A stretch of DNA of 64,000 nucleotides from Planctomycetota bacterium (lineage in GTDB: Bacteria > Planctomycetota > UBA1135 > GCA-002686595), in contig JAEUHY010000012.1 in the NCBI GenBank assembly GCA_016795325.1, positions 1-64,000 of the forward strand, in the 5' to 3' direction. The notes beneath the pieces were generated by a model. It saw only the letters and a list, made by a program, of their open reading frames with translations. It did not search any database and was not told where the DNA came from. How positions within the stretch are numbered: the stretch's first letter is position 1; each line of letters starts with the position of its first letter. This document shows, piece after piece, positions 30,939 through 39,714 of this stretch. A program made the position numbers and the translations under genes.

Positions 30939-31700
30939 ATGAAGGGCGTCATCCTCGCGGGAGGCCTCGGTACGCGGCTTTTCCCGCTGACCAAGATCAC
31001 CAACAAGCACCTGCTGCCGGTCTACGACCGCCCGATGATCTACTACCCGATCCAGGCGCTCGTGAACGCCGGCATCCGGGACATCATGATCGTCACCGGC
31101 GGCCGCAAGTCGGGCGACTTCCTCTCGCTCCTGGGCAACGGCTCGGAGTTCGGGCTCAAGCACCTGAACTACACCTACCAGGAGGGCGAAGGCGGCATCG
31201 CCGAGGCGCTCGGCCTCGCGGCGCACTGGGCCGGCAACGACAAGGTCGCGGTCGTGCTCGGCGACAACATCATCCAGTACAACATCGCCAAGGCCGTGCG
31301 CGCCTTCGAGCGTCAGGACAAGGGCGCGAAGATCATGCTCAAGGAAGTGCATGATCCCGAGCGCTTCGGCGTGGCCGAGCTCCAGGGCGAGCGCGTGGTC
31401 AACATCATCGAGAAGCCCAAGCAGCCCAAGAGCAATCTGGCTGTGATCGGCATCTACATGTACGACGCACGGGTGTTCGAGATCATCAAGACCTTGAAGC
31501 CCTCCGACCGCGGCGAGCTCGAGATCACCGACGTGAACAACTGGTTCATCCGCGATGGCTCGATGACCTACGAGGTCCTCCCGGGCTGGTGGACCGACGC
31601 GGGCACGTTCGAGTCGCTGCATCGCGCCAGCTGTCTGGTCGCCGAAGGCGGCGCCAACTTGATGGACGAACCGGCGCGCGAGGAAAAGGCGCTGCGGTGA
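30939..31700 (+). CDS. rmlA: Glucose-1-phosphate thymidylyltransferase (short form)
   Basis: A 253-aa nucleotidyltransferase making dTDP-glucose from dTTP and glucose-1-phosphate. The nucleotide-binding block is ILAGGLGTRLFPLTKITNKH, followed by LLPVYDRPMIYYPI. VVLGDNII is the product or Mg site and IIEKPKQPKSN is the conserved Lys region. It is shorter than the 290-aa enterobacterial enzyme and corresponds to the short form lacking the C-terminal extension. The stop overlaps rmlD (GTGA), and rmlB follows, supporting dTDP-rhamnose-type synthesis. Confidence 0.9.
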   Translation: MKGVILAGGLGTRLFPLTKITNKHLLPVYDRPMIYYPIQALVNAGIRDIMIVTGGRKSGDFLSLLGNGSEFGLKHLNYTYQEGEGGIAEALGLAAHWAGNDKVAVVLGDNIIQYNIAKAVRAFERQDKGAKIMLKEVHDPERFGVAELQGERVVNIIEKPKQPKSNLAVIGIYMYDARVFEIIKTLKPSDRGELEITDVNNWFIRDGSMTYEVLPGWWTDAGTFESLHRASCLVAEGGANLMDEPAREEKALR

Positions 31701-32587
31701 GCGGCGCGTTCGCGGGCCGTGTCCTCGTGACAGGTGCGGCGGGCATGCTGGGCAGCGAGTTGCTGCTGCGCGTGCCCGCCGAGTGCATTGGCGTCGGCAC
31801 GGATCTGATCGCGGGACCGGCCGTGACCGCGTCCGGCGTCGACCTGTCGGACCGCGCGCAGGTCGAGCGACTGTTCGACAGCCACGGGCCGTTCGTCGGC
31901 GTGATCCACTGCGCGGCTTACACCGCCGTCGACAAGGCCGAGGAGCAGCCCGAACTGTGCGCCAAGGTGAACGTCGAGGCCAGCCGCGTGCTCGCCCAGG
32001 TGTGCCAGGCGCGCGGCGCGCAACTCGTCGCGGTGAGCACGGACTTCGTCTTCGACGGGCACGGCCGCCGCCCGTATGTCGAGACCGATGAGCCGCGGCC
32101 GCTGAGCGTCTACGGGCGCACGAAGCTCGACGGCGAGCGCGCCACGCTCGCCGCCTGCCCCGGCGCAGCCATCGTTCGCACGCAGTGGCTCTACGGGCCC
32201 CGCGGCAAGCACTTCCCGCGCACGATCGTCGGGTACGCGCGTTCGACGGGCAAGCTGAAGGTCGTCGACGACCAGTGGGGCGCGCCGACCAGCACGCTCG
32301 AACTCGCGCCTGCGCTCTGGGACGTGCTGCGCGCGCGGGCGAGCGGGGTGTTCCACGGCGCGTGCGAAGGCTCGTGCAGCTGGCACGGGTTCACGGCGGA
32401 GATCCTGCGCCAGTGTTCGCTGTCGTCGGTCGAACTCACGCCCTGCACGACCGACGCCTTCCCGCGGCCGGCGCAGCGGCCGGCGTACAGCGTGCTCGAC
32501 GCTTCGAAGCTCGCGGCCTTGCGCGGTCGCCGCTTCGCCGATTGGCGCACGGCGCTGTCGAACTACTTGGCCGCCGAGCCGCTGTGA
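31697..32587 (+). CDS. rmlD: dTDP-4-dehydrorhamnose reductase
   Basis: A 296-aa SDR that reduces dTDP-4-keto-rhamnose to dTDP-L-rhamnose. Motifs are VLVTGAAGMLGSELL, CAAYTAVDKAEEQPELC, STDFVFDGHGRRPYVE and the catalytic VYGRTKLDGE. RTQWLYGP and the VVDDQWGAPTST block also fit. The GTG start at 31697 overlaps the rmlA stop. RmlC, the 3,5-epimerase that normally acts before this enzyme, is not found in the window. Confidence 0.92.
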   Translation: MSGAFAGRVLVTGAAGMLGSELLLRVPAECIGVGTDLIAGPAVTASGVDLSDRAQVERLFDSHGPFVGVIHCAAYTAVDKAEEQPELCAKVNVEASRVLAQVCQARGAQLVAVSTDFVFDGHGRRPYVETDEPRPLSVYGRTKLDGERATLAACPGAAIVRTQWLYGPRGKHFPRTIVGYARSTGKLKVVDDQWGAPTSTLELAPALWDVLRARASGVFHGACEGSCSWHGFTAEILRQCSLSSVELTPCTTDAFPRPAQRPAYSVLDASKLAALRGRRFADWRTALSNYLAAEPL

Positions 32588-32711
32588 GTTCCGTTTCCCG
32601 CGCACCGAGCGGCGCGCGAGCCCCTCGGGCTCAGCGCGCGCTCAAGTCGCCCGCCCACGTCCGCACGATCTCGGTTCCACAACCCTGCTCCAGGCCCTCG
32701 GCCCCGCACCC

Positions 32712-33740
32712 ATGAAGCGCACTGTTCTCGTCACCGGCGGCGCCGGATTCATCGGCTCCAACTTCGTCTTGATGCTCGCGGCGCAGCGCCCGGACTGGAA
32801 CATCGTCAACCTCGACGCGCTGACCTACGCGGGCAACCTCGAGAACCTGAAGAGCCTGGAGGGCCGTCCGAGCCACGTCTTCGTGCACGGCGACATCACG
32901 CGGCCCGAGGATGTGAACCGGGCCTTCGACGCCGCGAAGCGTTTCGGCGGACCGGTCAGCGTCGTGCACTTCGCGGCCGAGAGCCACGTCGACCGCTCGA
33001 TCCTCTCGGGGCTGCCGTTCGTCCAGACGAACGTCGTGGGCACGCAGATCCTGCTCGACGCTTCGCGCGCCGTCGGAGTCGAGCGCTTCGTCCACGTCTC
33101 GACCGACGAGGTCTACGGCTCGCTGGGCGCCACGGGCTTCTTCACCGAAGACACGCCGATCCAGTCGAACTCGCCCTACTCCTCGAGCAAGGCCGCCAGC
33201 GATCTGCTCGTGCGCGCCGCGATCCACACGCACCACTTCCCGGCGTGCATCACGCGCTGCTCGAACAACTACGGCCCGTACCAGTTCCCCGAGAAGCTGA
33301 TCCCGCTGATGATCGCCAACGCCAGCGAGGACAAGTCGCTGCCGGTGTACGGCGACGGCATGAACGTGCGCGACTGGCTGTACGTGGTAGACCACTGCGA
33401 GGCGATCCTCGCCGTGCTCGAGAAGGGGCGCCTGGGCGAGGTCTACAACATCGGCGGCCACAACGAGCACCCGAACATCTTCATCGTCAAGCGCATCCTG
33501 GCCGGGCTCGGCAAGCCCGAGAGCCTGATCCACTACGTGAAGGACCGTCCGGGCCACGATCGGCGCTACGCGATCGACGCGGGCAAGATCGAACGCGAGC
33601 TCGGCTGGCGTCCGCGCTACTCGTTCGAGCAGGCGCTGCCGCTCACGATTCGCTGGTACCAAGAAAATTCTGACTGGTTGGCGCGCGTGCGCAACGGCGC
33701 CTACCGCGCGTACTACGCCAGCCAGTACGCGGCTCGCTGA
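32712..33740 (+). CDS. rmlB: dTDP-glucose 4,6-dehydratase
   Basis: A 342-aa SDR forming dTDP-4-keto-6-deoxyglucose. Motifs are VLVTGGAGFIGSNFVLML, NLDALTYAGNLENL, HFAAESHVDRSI, STDEVYGSLG (catalytic Thr-Asp-Glu), YSSSKAASDLL (Tyr-x-x-x-Lys), RCSNNYGPYQFPEKLIPL and VRDWLYVVDHCEA. All are family-diagnostic. It lies 124 bases after rmlD; the order A-D-B is not the common B-A-C-D order. Confidence 0.96.
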   Translation: MKRTVLVTGGAGFIGSNFVLMLAAQRPDWNIVNLDALTYAGNLENLKSLEGRPSHVFVHGDITRPEDVNRAFDAAKRFGGPVSVVHFAAESHVDRSILSGLPFVQTNVVGTQILLDASRAVGVERFVHVSTDEVYGSLGATGFFTEDTPIQSNSPYSSSKAASDLLVRAAIHTHHFPACITRCSNNYGPYQFPEKLIPLMIANASEDKSLPVYGDGMNVRDWLYVVDHCEAILAVLEKGRLGEVYNIGGHNEHPNIFIVKRILAGLGKPESLIHYVKDRPGHDRRYAIDAGKIERELGWRPRYSFEQALPLTIRWYQENSDWLARVRNGAYRAYYASQYAAR

Positions 33741-33880
33741 CACGCCAGTCGCCGTTCGCGCTGCGCGAGCAGCGTGGACGGCGGAGTCAAGCGGACAGCG
33801 GCGGGGTTGTTCGGCCCGCGGACGCCGACGCAGGCGCGGCGGCGCCATTTCCGCCGTGGGCGTGCGGCGCCACCAAAAGC

Positions 33881-33909
33881 TTGGGAGCTGCGGTGTCGAT
33901 CTCTAGGAT
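33881..33909 (+). promoter_or_regulatory. Candidate sigma-70-type promoter for the export operon
   Basis: TTGGGA (33881-33886) and TAGGAT (33904-33909) have a 17-base spacer and lie 30 bases before the Wza-like gene. Each hexamer matches 4 of 6 consensus bases. The 199-base gap before it suggests that a new transcript starts here. Confidence 0.4.
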
Positions 33910-33939
33910 CCAGCGACGCCGACGAAAGGCGTCCGCCCG

Positions 33940-34722
33940 ATGCACAGCCCCGCCCGATTGCCGCACGCTTCGCTGATCCAGCTCCTCTGCGCGTTGCTCG
34001 TGCTCGCCTGCGCCTCGTGCGCGAGCACCAGCCCCGACAAGCGGCTGCTGCAGTACCTCAACGACAAGGGCTTCGGCAACCGCTACACCGGCAACTCCGA
34101 GGATCAGAACTACATCACGATCGGGGACACGCTCTCGATCTCCGATGCGTTCCACCCCGAACTCGGGACGACGGCGCGCGTCGACATTGACGGCACGGTC
34201 GTGCTGGCGGAAGTCGGCGCCGTGCACGTGGCCGGACAGACGCGCTCGGAACTCAAGACCTTCCTCACGCAGAAGTACGCCAACTACTACGAGCAGGTCG
34301 ACATCGACGTGCGCCTGCAGACGGCGAGCAAGTTCTACTTCGTGTTCGGCGAAGTCGCGGCCGAAGGCGCCAAGACCTTTCCCGGCGACCTGACGGTGTT
34401 CCAGGCCGTGATGGCGGCCGGCCCGGACAAGAACACCGCCAACCTCGGACGTGTGCGCGTGATCCGCGCCGACCCGCGCGACCCGATCATCATCCCGGTC
34501 AACCTGCTGGCGATGTTCCGTGGCGACTCCACGGACAACGTGCTCATCCAGGAGCGCGACATCATCTACGTCCCGCCGACGATGATCGCCGAACTGGGCT
34601 ACTTCATCGCCGACCTGGTGTTCCCGATCACGAACGTCGTGCGGCAAGTGGCCGGCGCGATCCTGCTCCTCAACGGCGGCGTCGGTCAGGGACGCTTCCG
34701 CAACCAGAACGCGTTCTTCTAA
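33940..34722 (+). CDS. Polysaccharide export protein, Wza-like lipoprotein
   Basis: A 260-aa outer-membrane-type export protein. The signal sequence ends in a lipobox region LVLACASC. A Poly_export (PES) domain starts NYITIGDTLSISDAF and includes VDIDGTVVLAEVGAVHVAG. A SLBB-like domain follows (KFYFVFGEVAAEGAKTFPGD, LTVFQAVMAAGP), ending near ERDIIYVPPT. The last 45 residues are hydrophobic and could be the membrane-inserting helix. It begins a run of export and assembly genes with the Wzz-like protein 12 bases downstream. It would form the exit channel for the polymer made by the following genes. Confidence 0.9.
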   Translation: MHSPARLPHASLIQLLCALLVLACASCASTSPDKRLLQYLNDKGFGNRYTGNSEDQNYITIGDTLSISDAFHPELGTTARVDIDGTVVLAEVGAVHVAGQTRSELKTFLTQKYANYYEQVDIDVRLQTASKFYFVFGEVAAEGAKTFPGDLTVFQAVMAAGPDKNTANLGRVRVIRADPRDPIIIPVNLLAMFRGDSTDNVLIQERDIIYVPPTMIAELGYFIADLVFPITNVVRQVAGAILLLNGGVGQGRFRNQNAFF

Positions 34723-34734
34723 GGCAACGCGCCC

Positions 34735-36372
34735 ATGGCCGCCCGCGACAACAATCCGCTGCAGGAGGTCGTTCAGATCCTCCGGCGCCGCGCGTTGCAG
34801 ATCGTGCTGCCGGCGCTCGTGACGCTCTCGATCGGCTGGTTCCTCGGCCAACTCTGGCCGCGCACCTACCTCGCGCAGACCAGCGTCGAAGTGCGCGAGA
34901 TCAACGCGCCGATCGCGACCGGCTCCGCCGACGTGCGCGCGATCCAACGCGACATCGCCAACGCCGGTTGGCAGATCAAGCAGTTCGAGCGCATCGCGCG
35001 CGTGCTCGACAAGCTGGAATGGCGCGAGTACCGCGAGGCCACCGACCCGGTCGAGCGCGCGGAGTTCGTGCGCGAAGTCTCGGCGCGCATCAAGACCAAT
35101 GTCTCCGGCGGCGGGAAGCAGGTCCAGGGTTCGATCCTGTTCACGGTCGCGTACGAAGATCACGATCCGCAGCGCGCCGAGCAGTTCCTCAACCAGTTGC
35201 GCCAGGTGTACATCGCCGAGACGCTCGAGCGTTACCGCGCCGAGGCTCGCCGCACGCTCGAGCTGCTGCTGAACCAGAAGACGCTGGCGCAACGCTTGGC
35301 GACCGAGGCTGGGGCCGCGGCGTCGACGCTCAAGAAGGACTCGGGCGTCTCTGCGACGCAGCAGGCCCCGGGCGGCGGCCGACAGCGCGACGAAGACCCG
35401 GTGTTCCGTCGCAAGAGCGACGCGGAGCAACAGCTGTTCGTCGCGGATGCGGAACTCGCGGTCAGCCTGGCCGAGGTCGAGCAGATCAAGAAGCGTTTGG
35501 AAGCGGAGCCCGCAGAGCTTGCGCAGACGCGCGAGCGAGGCGGGCTGGCGTTCGACGACGAAGTCGCCGCGATCGAACGCGCCAAGGCGGAGCAGCGCGA
35601 GCGCCAGCAGGGACTGCGCCCGGACAACTCGGTGTACAAGAACGCCGAGTTCAAGATCCGCCAGCTGGACGCCAAGCTCGAGCAGTTGCTCGCTGTGGCT
35701 CGGGCGCCGGAGAACGAGACGCGTATGGCGCCCAACCCCGCGCGCGAGCAATTGGCTGCGCGGCTGAGCGACGCGGAACTGGCGCTGGCCCGCGCGCGGG
35801 CGCGCAAGGCGCGCCTCGAAGCCGACGTGCAGGCGCTGACGATCGAGTGCAACCAACTCGCCGATGTCTACCGGCGCTTGGAGGACCTCGATCGCCAGGC
35901 GCGGATCGCGGCGGCGGATCTGGAACGCGCCGCGGAGAACTACGACCGGCAGAAGGCGGCCGTGGATTTCGTGAACAGCCCCTTCGCCGATCCCTTCGTG
36001 CTCGCCGAGGCGGCTCGCGCGCCGAAGGACCCGATTTCACCGAACGCCGCGCTGTTCGTCATCGGCGGGTTGGTGCTCGGGCTCGCCTTCGGACTGGGCA
36101 CGAGCCTGGCGGCCGAGTTCGGCCGCAACGGCGTGCGCAACGCGGCGGAAGCCGAGCGCATCGCGGGCGCGCCCGTGCTGGGCGTCGTCAACCGCATCCG
36201 CACGCGCCGCGAGCGCCGCGAATTGCTCGGTCGACGCGTCGTGGTCGTGCTCTCGACCGTTGCGATTGCGGCGAGCATCCTGTGGACGACCTGGGCGTAC
36301 CAGAACGAGCCGCAGGCTCTGGGTGTTTCGCTGCGCACGGCTCTCGACCGCTTCCGCGAGGCCCTGCAGTGA
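34735..36372 (+). CDS. Chain-length determinant/polysaccharide co-polymerase (Wzz/GumC-like)
   Basis: A 545-aa inner-membrane protein. The first span is near residues 25-45 (LPALVTLSIGWFLGQLW) and the last near 440-470. A third hydrophobic segment lies near 510. Between the spans is a long coiled-coil periplasmic region rich in Ala, Glu and Arg. This is the GumC/Wzz layout that sets polymer length and contacts the Wza channel. There is no C-terminal BY-kinase domain (no Walker A after the last span), so a separate kinase, if any, is outside the window. Closely follows the Wza-like gene. Confidence 0.85.
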   Translation: MAARDNNPLQEVVQILRRRALQIVLPALVTLSIGWFLGQLWPRTYLAQTSVEVREINAPIATGSADVRAIQRDIANAGWQIKQFERIARVLDKLEWREYREATDPVERAEFVREVSARIKTNVSGGGKQVQGSILFTVAYEDHDPQRAEQFLNQLRQVYIAETLERYRAEARRTLELLLNQKTLAQRLATEAGAAASTLKKDSGVSATQQAPGGGRQRDEDPVFRRKSDAEQQLFVADAELAVSLAEVEQIKKRLEAEPAELAQTRERGGLAFDDEVAAIERAKAEQRERQQGLRPDNSVYKNAEFKIRQLDAKLEQLLAVARAPENETRMAPNPAREQLAARLSDAELALARARARKARLEADVQALTIECNQLADVYRRLEDLDRQARIAAADLERAAENYDRQKAAVDFVNSPFADPFVLAEAARAPKDPISPNAALFVIGGLVLGLAFGLGTSLAAEFGRNGVRNAAEAERIAGAPVLGVVNRIRTRRERRELLGRRVVVVLSTVAIAASILWTTWAYQNEPQALGVSLRTALDRFREALQ

Positions 36373-36440
36373 CGTCGGACGTGCGCGCATCCGGGCTCGC
36401 TCGCGAGCGCTGAGGCGCGTTCCATCCGCGGAGGTGCGAC

Positions 36441-37790
36441 GTGCGCGACCTGATCTTCACGCTGATGATCGCCGTGCTCGTGCCGGTGAGCTTCCGCCGC
36501 CCGTTGATCGGGCTGCTGACGTTCTCGTGGCTGGCGTACATGCGCACCCAGGACCTGTGCTGGGGGTTCGCGCGTTATCAGCGCTGGTCGTTCTTGATCG
36601 CGATGGTGACCTTCGCCGGCTTCTTCTCGCGCCCCTTCGAGAAGCTGTGGGCCCCGTTCTGGCGCTGCTACGCGATGATCGCGCTCGCGATCTGGGTCGC
36701 GCTGAGCGTCGCCGCGAGCGATGTGAAGTCCTTCGGCGCCGTGCCCGCCATCATCGAGTTCGCCAAGGTCGTCTACATCGCGCTGTTCACGACCGCCGTC
36801 GTGCTCCGCAAGGAGCACCTGCGCATGCTGGTGTGGATCATCGCGCTCTCGTTCGGCTTCTACGGCGTGAAGGTCGGGCTCTCGGGCGTGCTCAGCGGCG
36901 GCAACATCACCGTCAAGCAGGGCCCGGGCGGCATGCTCGAGGACAACAACAACTTCGGGCTCGCGCTCGTGATGTCGCTGCCGTTCCTGATCCAGATCAC
37001 GCAGGCCGAGCGCAACCCCTTGCTCAAGCGCGGCTTCTTGGCGATCGTTCCGCTGACTGCGGTGGCGGTGATGGCCACGCACTCGCGCGGCGCGTTCCTG
37101 TCGATGGCCGCGGCGATCGGCGTTCTGGTGTGGCGCTCGAAGAACCGCTTCGTCGGGTTCGCGATCGCGGGAGTCCTGGCGGTCTCGGCCTTCCTGCTGG
37201 TGCCCGACTCGTACAAGGAGCGCATCAGCTCGATCCAGGACTACGAGCAGGACGGCTCGGCCATGGGGCGCTTGGCCGCGTGGCAGACCGCCATCAACAT
37301 GACCAAGTCCAACCCCGTGTTCGGGGTGGGCTTCGAGAATTTCCAGGCCAACTACTGGCGCTACGCGTCGGGCGCCCAGTCGGAAGGCAAGCGCGTCGCC
37401 CACAACGCGTACTTCCAGATCATGGCCGAGTGCGGCCTGCCCGCGTACGGGCTCTACATGTTCCTGATTGTCGCGACGATGCTCGCGTTGTGGCGCGTGC
37501 GCAAACGAGCCGAGGAGCTGTACGCGCAGAGCTGGATCCGCGACTACGCCGTGATGTTCGAGGCGACGATGGTGGCTTTCATCGTCGGCAGCACGTTCTT
37601 GAACCGCGCGCAGTTCGACCTCTTCTATCACCTGGTGGCGATCGTGATTGCGTTTGAGGTGATCGCCGAGCGCGAGTTCTCCGGCAAGGGCGAGGTCGAC
37701 GGTCCGATCGAGCTGCACGGCGGGGAACTGCGGCCGGTGCGGCGGCGCGGTTTCCGAGGCGTGATTCCGGCCTTCCAGCGCGGCGCCTAG
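36441..37790 (+). CDS. O-antigen polymerase/O-glycosylation ligase, exosortase-A-associated type
   Basis: A 449-aa polytopic membrane protein with about ten to twelve spans. The N-terminus MRDLIFTLMIAVLVPVSFRR and the following WLAYMRTQDLCWGFAR are those of the putative O-glycosylation ligase (DUF5935 plus Wzy_C) of exosortase A systems (TIGR03097 from memory). Further blocks are LEDNNNFGLALVMSLPFL, THSRGAFLSM, NPVFGVGFENF and RVAHNAYFQIMAECG with a conserved His, as in Wzy/WaaL enzymes. It joins repeat units or attaches glycan to an acceptor at the outer face of the inner membrane. The GTG at 36441 is preceded by GGAGGTG, which decides the start. Confidence 0.85.
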   Translation: MRDLIFTLMIAVLVPVSFRRPLIGLLTFSWLAYMRTQDLCWGFARYQRWSFLIAMVTFAGFFSRPFEKLWAPFWRCYAMIALAIWVALSVAASDVKSFGAVPAIIEFAKVVYIALFTTAVVLRKEHLRMLVWIIALSFGFYGVKVGLSGVLSGGNITVKQGPGGMLEDNNNFGLALVMSLPFLIQITQAERNPLLKRGFLAIVPLTAVAVMATHSRGAFLSMAAAIGVLVWRSKNRFVGFAIAGVLAVSAFLLVPDSYKERISSIQDYEQDGSAMGRLAAWQTAINMTKSNPVFGVGFENFQANYWRYASGAQSEGKRVAHNAYFQIMAECGLPAYGLYMFLIVATMLALWRVRKRAEELYAQSWIRDYAVMFEATMVAFIVGSTFLNRAQFDLFYHLVAIVIAFEVIAEREFSGKGEVDGPIELHGGELRPVRRRGFRGVIPAFQRGA

Positions 37791-37824
37791 AGTTCCGCGC
37801 ACTCCACGAGCCGAAAAATCCACC

Positions 37825-39714
37825 ATGTGCGGACTGTGCGGTGTCAGCTTCGACGATCTCTCCCGCGCCCCGGACGGCGCGCGTGTGCTGGCCATGGCGC
37901 GCACCATCGCGCACCGTGGTCCCGACGACGAAGGTCTGTGGACACGAGGTTCCTCGGCGCTGGGCTTCCGGCGGCTTTCGATCATCGACCTCGCCGGCGG
38001 CCACCAACCGATCGAGAACGAGAGCGGTGAGATCGCCATCGCGATCAACTGCGAGATCTACAACTTCGTCGAGCTGCGCGACGAGCTCGAGCGCAAGGGC
38101 CACCGCTTCAAGACACGTTCGGACTCGGAAGTCGTGCTGCACCTGTACGAGGAGCACGGCGAGCGCTGCGCCGAGCGCCTGGTCGGCATGTACGCGTTCG
38201 CGCTGATCGACGTGCGCGACAAGGCGCGTCCGCGCGTGCTGCTCGGCCGCGATCGACTGGGAATCAAGCCGATGTACTTCGCGCGCACCGCCGAGGGCCT
38301 GGTGTGGGGCAGCGAGCCCAAGACGATCCTCGAGTGGGGTTCGACCGCGCGCGAGCTGCGGCCCGAGAAGTTGCTCGACTACCTCGTGCAGGGTTACGTC
38401 GGCGGCGAGGACAGCGCGTGGACCGGGATCCAGCGCTTGCCGCCCGCGAGCACGCTCTCGTGGCGGCCCGGCGAAGCTCCTCAGATCCGCCGCTACTGGG
38501 ATCTGCCCACGGATCGACTGCGCGAGCCTGCGCCGCCCGAGGAGATCCTCGAACAGCTCGACCGCGTCGTGGCCGACCACATGGTCGCTGACGTGCCGCT
38601 GGGCGCGTTCCTCTCCGGAGGGATCGACAGCACCGCCGTCGTGACGTCGATGGCGGCGCGTTCGCGCTCCGCGCTGATCGCTTGTTCGGTCGGCTTCCGC
38701 GAGAAGGACTTCGACGAACTCGATCTCGCGCGCGCCACCGCGTTGCGTCTGGGCGCCGTGCACCACACCGAAGTGCTCGACCCTGATCCAACGCTCGCGA
38801 CCGAAGTGTTGCCGTGGATCTATGACGAGCCGCTTGCCGATCCGTCGACGGTGCCGAGTTACCTGGTGTCGAAGATGGCGCGCGAGCACGTCACGGTCGC
38901 GCTGTCGGGCGACGGCGGCGATGAAATCTTCGCGGGTTACCGACGCTACGTGCACGACCTCGCGGAGAACCGCTTGCGCGGGCGCTTGGGCGCCGCCGGC
39001 GTGAGCGCTGCCGCGGCGGTGGGGGCGCACTATCCCAAGCTCGACTGGGCGCCGCGCTTCCTGCGCGCCAAGACGTTTCTCTCCAACCTCGGACGCACGC
39101 CTGCGCAGGCCTATTGGCGCAGCGTGACGCAGCTCGACCGCGAGAGCGCGCTCGAGTTGCTCGCGCCCGACGTCGTGCGCCGCCTCGCGAGCCACGATCC
39201 GTTCGAGAATTTCGAGCGCTTCTACGCGCGGCCGAGCGTGGACGATCCGCTGTACCGCGCGCAGTACGCGGACTTTCACACCTACCTGCCCGATCAGATC
39301 CTCGCCAAGGCCGATCGCGCCTCGATGGGCGTGTCGCTCGAAGTGCGCCCGCCGCTGCTCGACCACCGTTTCGTCGAGCGCTTCGCGCCGCTGCCGGCGC
39401 GCGAGAAGGTTCGCGGAGCGCGCGGCAAGCACGCCTTTCGCGAGGCTTTGCGCTCGCGTGTGCCCGCCGAGATCCTCGACGGCCGCAAGCGCGGTTTCGA
39501 TACGCCGCTCAAGCGTTGGATCGCGGGTCCGCTGCGAGGCGCCGTGGCCGAGGCGCTCGAGACGCTGCCTGAGGATTGGTTCCGGCGCGACGTGCTGCGC
39601 GCGCGCCTCGCCGAGCACGCCGCGGGCGCGCGCGACCACGGACGTCTGCTGTGGAGCCTGCTCGTGCTCGAACACTGGCGCCGCCGCCACTGCGTGCGCG
39701 GCCTGAGCGCATGA
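37825..39714 (+). CDS. Asparagine synthase-like glutamine amidotransferase (exosortase-A/EPS type)
   Basis: A 629-aa two-domain enzyme. An N-terminal class II glutaminase begins MCGLCGVSF with Cys2 as nucleophile, followed by HRGPDDEGLW and RRLSIIDLAGGHQPI. The C-terminal synthetase domain has the PP-loop FLSGGIDSTAVV and the SGDGGDEIFAGYRRY block. This layout is AsnB, but in exopolysaccharide and XrtA loci the family is thought to amidate sugar carboxyls (for example hexuronic acids) rather than aspartate. UDP-hexuronate-using enzymes are encoded upstream, which would fit. The stop overlaps the next gene as ATGA. Confidence 0.9.
   Translation: MCGLCGVSFDDLSRAPDGARVLAMARTIAHRGPDDEGLWTRGSSALGFRRLSIIDLAGGHQPIENESGEIAIAINCEIYNFVELRDELERKGHRFKTRSDSEVVLHLYEEHGERCAERLVGMYAFALIDVRDKARPRVLLGRDRLGIKPMYFARTAEGLVWGSEPKTILEWGSTARELRPEKLLDYLVQGYVGGEDSAWTGIQRLPPASTLSWRPGEAPQIRRYWDLPTDRLREPAPPEEILEQLDRVVADHMVADVPLGAFLSGGIDSTAVVTSMAARSRSALIACSVGFREKDFDELDLARATALRLGAVHHTEVLDPDPTLATEVLPWIYDEPLADPSTVPSYLVSKMAREHVTVALSGDGGDEIFAGYRRYVHDLAENRLRGRLGAAGVSAAAAVGAHYPKLDWAPRFLRAKTFLSNLGRTPAQAYWRSVTQLDRESALELLAPDVVRRLASHDPFENFERFYARPSVDDPLYRAQYADFHTYLPDQILAKADRASMGVSLEVRPPLLDHRFVERFAPLPAREKVRGARGKHAFREALRSRVPAEILDGRKRGFDTPLKRWIAGPLRGAVAEALETLPEDWFRRDVLRARLAEHAAGARDHGRLLWSLLVLEHWRRRHCVRGLSA

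Noticed and set aside
33787..35856. A long minus-strand frame opposite the Wza- and Wzz-like genes
   Set aside because: No motif and low-complexity composition; the plus-strand proteins are well supported.
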